A stretch of 64,000 nt of DNA from the NCBI GenBank assembly GCA_049515655.1, contig JBEKTW010000017.1, positions 1 to 64,000 of the forward strand. The letters run 5' to 3'. Positions 59,963 through 64,000 of this stretch are shown here, piece by piece. The stretch's first letter is position 1, and every line of letters begins with the position of its first letter. This DNA comes from JBEKTW01 sp049515655. Lineage in GTDB: Bacteria > Bacteroidota > Ignavibacteria > UBA10030 > SZUA-254. The notes beneath the pieces are model-generated. The model saw nothing but the letters and a program-made list of their open reading frames with translations, ran no database searches and was not told where the DNA came from. The translations under genes were made by a program, and so were the position numbers.

Positions 59963-60235
59963 ATGATTCGACTTGAATGCACAACGGGCGGGCACAACAA
60001 GTATTACGAACTCGACTTGTTCAAGACCAACGGTCGCGTTACCGTGAAAGGCTTCTACGGTGCTATCGGACAGGCAGCCAAAGAAGCCATCATATATGAC
60101 GGCGAAAGCGAACAGGAAGCCATTGCAGAGATGCAGAAGAAGCAGCTGGAGAAGCAGCGCAAAGGCTACATCATCGTCGGTAACGGCCAATCTTCGCCTG
60201 CACCTGCAGAAAAAAAAAGAGTGAAGTCACAGTAA
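59963..60235 (+). CDS. WGR-domain protein
   Basis: A 90-residue protein consisting of a WGR domain: GGHNKYYELDLFKTNGRVTV, KGFYGAIGQAAKEAIIYDG, then the helix EQEAIAEMQKKQLEKQRKGY, then a flexible PAP-rich tail. WGR domains bind nicked or 5'-phosphorylated DNA ends, as in PARP and some bacterial ligases. The start at 59,963 is set by AAAGGA; an ATG at 59,957 is too close to it. It sits 8 nt before the DNA ligase gene. The pair looks like a ligase whose end-sensing domain is encoded separately. Confidence 0.85.
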   Translation: MIRLECTTGGHNKYYELDLFKTNGRVTVKGFYGAIGQAAKEAIIYDGESEQEAIAEMQKKQLEKQRKGYIIVGNGQSSPAPAEKKRVKSQ

Positions 60236-60243
60236 TCTGGGCA

Positions 60244-61146
60244 ATGAATGCTCAGGGTGTTAGGAATGAAGAACATTTTGAGCAGCTTATGGAGGATCCA
60301 AACTATGTGGCCCAGGAGAAACTCGATGGGATGAGAGCAGTTGCTCACATTACAAAGAACGGGTTACGCATATTCTCTCGTTCAGCAGGTGTGAACGACT
60401 ATTCAAGACCGCTTGAAAAGACAAGTGCTTTACCACATCTCGCGTCACTACAATTCCCGGAACTTATCGGGACCGTTCTGGATTCTGAAATACTATTGCC
60501 AGGGCAGGATTCTGCAACACTTGCCGGTACGGTGCATCGAAAGAGTTCAAACGGTGATAGCAGACTTGTTAAGATGTTCGTATTCGATATGCTCCATGAC
60601 TCAGGCCAAGATCTTATGGCCCAGAGTCTCGAATACAGGGTATCGATGCTCGAAATCATTCAGAAGAAACTCGAATCGCCGTACATCATTATCCTTCCGT
60701 ATGCCTTTTCCACTGAAGAGAAATGGACACTCTATAATAGAGTCCTGGCGAATAACGGTGAAGGCATCATGCTGAAGAATCTGTACGCTCCATATCTGCA
60801 AGGTGGAACGCCGGCTAATAACTGGTACAAAAAGAAGAAGTCTGCGACCTTCGATTGCGTCATCATCGGATTTACCAAAGGTGCCGGCAAATTCAATACG
60901 CAGATCGGAGCTGTCCGGTTTGGACAGTACATCAACGGCGAGCTTCGGGAACTTGGCCAGGCATCCGGAATGACAGACGCTGTCCGTTCTGATATGTCAC
61001 GTTCACCTGAAAAGTACATCGGGAAGGCGGTCATCATCAAAGGGATGGAACGATTGAAATCTGGCGCCATTAGGCATTGCCAATATGGTGGACTTCGAAT
61101 GGACAAGAATCCGAAGCAATGCGTTTGGTATCCGGGTGAGCAATAA
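60244..61146 (+). CDS. Compact ATP-dependent DNA ligase
   Basis: Seals nicks using ATP through a covalent lysine-AMP intermediate. The 300-residue protein has ligase motif I EKLDGMR with K26, RIFSRSAG (motif Ia/II region), TVLDSEIL (III), FVFDML (IIIa), NGEGIMLKN (IV) and WYKKKK (V). An OB-like domain follows to the end. It lacks the N-terminal DNA-binding domain of larger ligases, as in phage and minimal bacterial Lig E/Lig B types. Directly preceded by the WGR gene. Confidence 0.9.
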   Translation: MNAQGVRNEEHFEQLMEDPNYVAQEKLDGMRAVAHITKNGLRIFSRSAGVNDYSRPLEKTSALPHLASLQFPELIGTVLDSEILLPGQDSATLAGTVHRKSSNGDSRLVKMFVFDMLHDSGQDLMAQSLEYRVSMLEIIQKKLESPYIIILPYAFSTEEKWTLYNRVLANNGEGIMLKNLYAPYLQGGTPANNWYKKKKSATFDCVIIGFTKGAGKFNTQIGAVRFGQYINGELRELGQASGMTDAVRSDMSRSPEKYIGKAVIIKGMERLKSGAIRHCQYGGLRMDKNPKQCVWYPGEQ

Positions 61147-61148
61147 CA

Positions 61149-61262
61149 ATGTGGAAGCCGCAAAAGACACGCTCACGCCAACTCAGAATTGGGACGCCTG
61201 TTCTGATGCGGCTTCTGCAATCTCAATGGAAGAACATTCAACTATCAAAGGAATTCACATGA
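61149..61262 (+). CDS. Possible micro-protein of 37 residues
   Basis: ATG 2 nt after the ligase stop; begins MWKPQKTRSRQLRIG. Its TGA overlaps the ATG of the next small frame (ATGA). The peptide is basic. Support is only position and coupling; it could be non-coding. Confidence 0.3.
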   Translation: MWKPQKTRSRQLRIGTPVLMRLLQSQWKNIQLSKEFT

Positions 61263-61351
61263 AGATAAACTGGCAGAAAGTGAAGCAAGTTGCAAAAGCG
61301 ATTCTCAAAATCATTCTAAGGGGCTCTAATGACGCCATCATTCATGGATGA
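61259..61351 (+). CDS. Possible micro-protein of 30 residues overlapping gam
   Basis: Preceded by CAAAGGAATTCAC, a fair ribosome site. The sequence starts MKINWQKVKQVAKAILKIIL, an amphipathic basic helix, and overlaps the start of the Gam-like gene. May be a leader that couples translation. Confidence 0.35.
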   Translation: MKINWQKVKQVAKAILKIILRGSNDAIIHG

Positions 61352-61895
61352 ACTACTCGCAGAAGCGGAGATCAAGGAAAAAGAAGACCGTCTCGAAATG
61401 TCCAGACTTCGTGCAGATCAAGTTCTTGCTGCACTAGCTGTTCTGGAAAAGAAGGCCGCTGAAGTGAACGATTTAGCAGATGAAGAGGCAAAGCTAGTTG
61501 AGGAGTTCAGAGAGTCTGAACTCCAGAAGATCGAGAAGAAAGCCTCGTGGCTTGCATGGCAGCTCGAAGGATTCATACGGAGTATGAATCAGCAAGATCC
61601 ATCCTGCAAATCGATTGCATTGCCGCATGGAGTTTTGAAACTGCGTTTGGGACGGGATAAGATCGAGATCACGAATATGGAGACGTTCGTGGAGCTTGCA
61701 GAAAAGAGAGGTTTGCTGAAAACCATTCCGGAATCGTTCGAACCGGATATGCAGAAGACACTCGCCTACGTCAAACAGAACGGCTTTCTTGCGGGTGTCA
61801 CGCTGATACCTGCACAATCCAAATTCTCATACACAACAAAAGGAAATGGTAATGGAAAAGCAGAACAATCCGAAGCTGGAATTGAAGTTGAATGA
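61329..61895 (+). CDS. Gam-like host-nuclease inhibitor (Mu Gam family)
   Basis: Mu Gam and its relatives are Ku-like proteins that bind double-strand DNA ends and shield them from exonucleases. The 188-residue protein has a long N-terminal helix pair (residues 8-75, EAEIKEKEDRLEMSRLRADQ onward). A beta-strand part follows with SCKSIALPHGVLKLRLGRDKIEI and a helix VELAEKRGLLKTIPESF. This matches the PF07352 pattern. The C-terminus is disordered. It overlaps the micro-protein at 61,259-61,351 and the next gene. Confidence 0.82.
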   Translation: MTPSFMDELLAEAEIKEKEDRLEMSRLRADQVLAALAVLEKKAAEVNDLADEEAKLVEEFRESELQKIEKKASWLAWQLEGFIRSMNQQDPSCKSIALPHGVLKLRLGRDKIEITNMETFVELAEKRGLLKTIPESFEPDMQKTLAYVKQNGFLAGVTLIPAQSKFSYTTKGNGNGKAEQSEAGIEVE

Positions 61896-62328
61896 ATCTG
61901 TCCGGCTGAAACTCCTTAAAGATAGGTGCTACGAAGGCAATAATGCCTATGGTCCCTTCTATCTCTACAGCGTTTCGAACGGTGATGGAGTTGAAATGAG
62001 CTTCTTCGCTCCCGCCGAGATCCATCAACAAATCATCGCACACGGCCTAGCGGCCGGATCTGAATTCATTCTGCACAAGAAAGCCTCTCAGAATGGCAAG
62101 AAGATCACGGGTGAGCTGGTGTTTGAAGCTGTTCCTGGACAAAGTCCTGCGAAGCCATCAAATGGCAATGTGGCGGATAGGTTCAAAGAGATCATGCAGC
62201 AATCCCTTCAGGACGCTATCGACATCACAAGATCCATGAAGGATGTTCCATTCCAGGCAGAAGATCTGCGTTCGATATGTTCATGTCTCTTCATTGCACG
62301 CACCAGGACAAATGGTCATTCATTCTAA
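61852..62328 (+). CDS. Hypothetical protein of the DNA-transaction operon, 158 residues
   Basis: AAAGGAAATGGTA precedes the ATG at 61,852 (an ATG at 61,846 is too close to the site). The N-terminal beta-rich region (LELKLNESVRLKLLKDRCYE, FYLYSVSNGDGVEMSFFAPA, SEFILHKKASQ) resembles a small OB-like fold. The C-terminal part is helical (FKEIMQQSLQDAIDITRSM). Might bind single-stranded DNA; this is only suggested by shape and context. It overlaps the Gam-like gene by 44 nt. Confidence 0.55.
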   Translation: MEKQNNPKLELKLNESVRLKLLKDRCYEGNNAYGPFYLYSVSNGDGVEMSFFAPAEIHQQIIAHGLAAGSEFILHKKASQNGKKITGELVFEAVPGQSPAKPSNGNVADRFKEIMQQSLQDAIDITRSMKDVPFQAEDLRSICSCLFIARTRTNGHSF

Positions 62329-62345
62329 CAACCGAAAGGAAATCT

Positions 62346-62792
62346 ATGTTAACCGTAATCAACGCCGCTGACGATCAGTTCGACCTTGAGGGTGTGACAT
62401 CTGTCGGACCCACACTTGCCATTTCGAAAGACGACAGTGTCGTTTTCAATCATCAGACGACCTGCACCGATAAGTTACTTTCTCCGAAGCTGACACCGGA
62501 ACAAGAAGCGAAAGCAGTTGCAGAGCTACTCGTCGATGAAGTAGTCACGATCTGTTTGAACGTGCTCGGGGCCTTCGAAATCGTTGATGTGGATACGTAT
62601 GAAGAGCTTGCAGAACTCGATATTGATGAAGACTTCTACGTCTCAGGGACTGTAATCGATGTTCGTCCAGGGCAGCTACATCTTCAGACTGAGGATGAGG
62701 ATTCGATGTGGGTCATGTTCAAGCACATTGATTCAATTGAATTCGCTGAATCAGCAGTGCCCTACGAGGTTGAAGAGGAAGTAGAAGAGTAA
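62346..62792 (+). CDS. Acidic hypothetical protein, 148 residues
   Basis: CGAAAGGAAATCT before ATG. Highly acidic, especially the C-terminus (VPYEVEEEVEE) and the middle (VDVDTYEELAELDIDEDF). Strand-rich core (LHLQTEDEDSMWVMFKHID). Such acidic small proteins in phages often mimic DNA to block host proteins, but no evidence here goes beyond composition. Followed by a terminator-like hairpin. Confidence 0.6.
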   Translation: MLTVINAADDQFDLEGVTSVGPTLAISKDDSVVFNHQTTCTDKLLSPKLTPEQEAKAVAELLVDEVVTICLNVLGAFEIVDVDTYEELAELDIDEDFYVSGTVIDVRPGQLHLQTEDEDSMWVMFKHIDSIEFAESAVPYEVEEEVEE

Positions 62793-62809
62793 TTCAAAGT
62801 CGGCTGACA

Positions 62810-62842
62810 AAAAGGAGATGGTTTATTCTGCTGTCTCCTTTT
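62810..62842 (+). terminator. Hairpin terminator between two operon genes
   Basis: AAAAGGAGA (62,810-62,818) pairs with TCTCCTTTT (62,834-62,842), followed by AATTTAAC. The stem is rich in A/T at its base and includes the sequence of a ribosome-site-like AAGGAG, so it could also act on RNA stability. Confidence 0.55.
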
Positions 62843-62868
62843 AATTTAACATTTCAAAGGACGTGAAC

Positions 62869-63198
62869 ATGGAAAGTTTTCTCTATTCATTCATCTGGCA
62901 CATAGAACGAGTTGCCGGTATCTCAAAGTACTTGAAAGCCGATGTCCCAATACGGGATCAATTCAATGATGAGTTTCATGACTACCATTTCATTATCGGT
63001 GCCGTGTTTTTCGAGATGAATCAAGGAATTGAGATTCCTGACGAGATGCTGGATTACTCTTTAACCTTTCGAGAGTTTGTTGAGAAGCTTGATAAGCTTC
63101 CTCGGATATCTGATGCAGAGTTTCCTCAATTTGTTGAAGCCAAAGAGTATATGCTGCGTGTATTGCTGGGAGTCGAGCAGTATGGAATGGTGAACTAA
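62869..63198 (+). CDS. Hypothetical protein, 109 residues
   Basis: ATG at 62,869 with AAAGGA 8 nt ahead (the GTG at 62,863 lies too close). Helical acidic protein: SFLYSFIWHIERVAGISKYL, DEFHDYHFIIGAVFFEMNQG, EFVEKLDKLPRISDAEFPQF. No family recognised. It is the last gene of the operon; a strong terminator follows. Confidence 0.6.
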   Translation: MESFLYSFIWHIERVAGISKYLKADVPIRDQFNDEFHDYHFIIGAVFFEMNQGIEIPDEMLDYSLTFREFVEKLDKLPRISDAEFPQFVEAKEYMLRVLLGVEQYGMVN

Positions 63199-63207
63199 AA
63201 GCTGCGG

Positions 63208-63239
63208 GGACAACCTAGAATATGGGTTGTCCTTTTTTT
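63208..63239 (+). terminator. Rho-independent terminator of the DNA-transaction operon
   Basis: GGACAACC (63,208-63,215) and GGTTGTCC (63,225-63,232) form an 8-bp stem with a 9-nt loop, followed directly by seven Ts (63,233-63,239). It lies 10 nt after the last stop codon. Confidence 0.85.
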
Positions 63240-63384
63240 AATCCGATTGTATCTGAATGGGAAGAAGACCAACCATGTCGTTGGCACGCGCGGAAACGAA
63301 TCATTGTTACAAACGGAATAACTAGTTTCTACGATTCATGTCGCGGTATTCGTTCCTTTTCGCCAAGGGTTACCGCCAGCGGTT

Positions 63385-64000
63385 TTATATATCCTTTAGG
63401 TCGTCATTGGAATTGTCAATTATTACTTCCCTTTCGATCTGTTCAGCTCTTTTCTTTACTTTCTTGTAGTCCAGCAACAACCCTCCCATGCGAGATGTTC
63501 TATCATGCTCACGCGCTAAGAGCCAATTTACTTCCGCAAATGTATCTTTGTCGTTTATCTGTAATCCGGGTTCATCTGTAATCACAAACGGAACATCGAC
63601 TGGAAGTTTTTTAAGGTTTTTGAACCCACCGCCGAGACGAATCCCAGTCAAAAACAGTCCTTCGTTCTTAGATCCTAATATTTCAATTATCCCATATTTG
63701 AAGAACTTCCTTGAGAGAAGAAAGATATTTAGGCCGAGCAATTGCGTAGCATCTGTATGGAATTCATCCGAGCTATCATTCAACGCTTTTTTGAAAAGAT
63801 CTGATGCATTTTGAAATCCGATGTCGGAACTGCCATTGATTACACAAAAAGTCTTCGCGAATGTTGCTGACCTTCGTATATTAATCAATTCCTCGCTTAT
63901 ACCTTGAACTCCCTTGTAAGAACTTTCATAGTGATGAACAAAGTCTGTGAGTAACGGTAACAAAATTATCTTGCGGAATAGTTTTGGCTCTAATTCATAA
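63385..64000 (-). CDS. Hypothetical protein, partial at the right edge
   Basis: The frame is open to the window edge; the 192 codons from a TTG at 63,963 are preceded by further in-frame codons (ending YELEPKLFRKII), so the true start is beyond 64,000. Visible phrases are LLPLLTDFVHHYESSYKGVQ, TFAKTFCVINGSSDIGFQN, GFKNLKKLPVDVPFVITDEP and AEVNWLLAREHDRTSRMGG. No family is recognised. It is AT-rich and convergent with the DNA-transaction operon. Confidence 0.55.
   Translation of the reverse strand, partial: YELEPKLFRKIILLPLLTDFVHHYESSYKGVQGISEELINIRRSATFAKTFCVINGSSDIGFQNASDLFKKALNDSSDEFHTDATQLLGLNIFLLSRKFFKYGIIEILGSKNEGLFLTGIRLGGGFKNLKKLPVDVPFVITDEPGLQINDKDTFAEVNWLLAREHDRTSRMGGLLLDYKKVKKRAEQIEREVIIDNSNDDLKDI

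Noticed and set aside
61149..64000. Second copy of the tRNA 3' end (right attachment site)
   Set aside because: Looked for the AGGTTCAAGTCCTGCAGGG region; none seen, so no right border is called.

Overview
The window looks like a chromosome segment of an uncultured bacterium of the Bacteroidota/Ignavibacteriota (FCB) group. Two secreted proteins end in type A type IX secretion (T9SS) sorting domains. Many genes belong to secreted or lipoprotein glycoside hydrolase families common in that group. Several start regions carry TTGACA-like/TAnATT-like promoters. The host assignment is an inference from protein families; no rRNA gene is present.

Left part (about 1-43,180). Nearly all of 768-33,656 is a polysaccharide and sugar utilisation region: GH31, a DUF4838 protein, GH29 alpha-L-fucosidase, a YncE-type beta-propeller fused to a phosphoesterase, a sialate O-acetylesterase-like esterase, a DUF4965 glutaminase-like protein, aldose 1-epimerase, a GH127 beta-L-arabinofuranosidase-like enzyme (minus strand), a fucose isomerase-like protein, GH116, GH172 (DUF2961) and an alpha-glucan phosphorylase. 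Together they suggest stripping fucose, arabinose, glucose/xylose and acetyl groups from plant or algal glycans. No SusC/SusD pair is visible. A 1218-residue fused flavin oxidoreductase lies in the middle. From 33.7 to 42.5 kb come a T9SS cargo protein, an UgpC/MsmX-type ABC ATPase, a TPR-TonB protein, an F420-reductase-like protein, a DODA-type dioxygenase, small hypothetical genes and a pseudogene with an internal deletion. Intergenic spaces hold several families of palindromic dispersed repeats.

Right part (43,180-64,000). A CAT-anticodon tRNA is followed directly by a tyrosine integrase facing it and an excisionase-like gene. This is the signature of an element integrated at a tRNA 3' end; its far end is not in the window. 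Base composition drops visibly after this point. The element has a minus-strand block of small hypothetical proteins and a TPR protein. Next is a two-gene operon pairing a nitrilase-fold protein with a Rad50/SMC-like zinc-hook ATPase, my best candidate for an undescribed (probably defence) system. After it comes a cassette-like stretch (DUF4760-like and DUF6602 nuclease-like genes separated by related stem-loop repeats) and a small membrane protein. A divergent plus-strand operon from 57.0 to 63.2 kb encodes a compact DNA-transaction kit: PUR-alpha-like protein, RadC JAMM protein, SymE-like protein, sliding-clamp-like domain, DUF932 protein, WGR protein, ATP-dependent DNA ligase, Gam-like DNA-end protein and small acidic proteins. 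It ends in a clear terminator. A partial minus-strand gene runs off the right edge.
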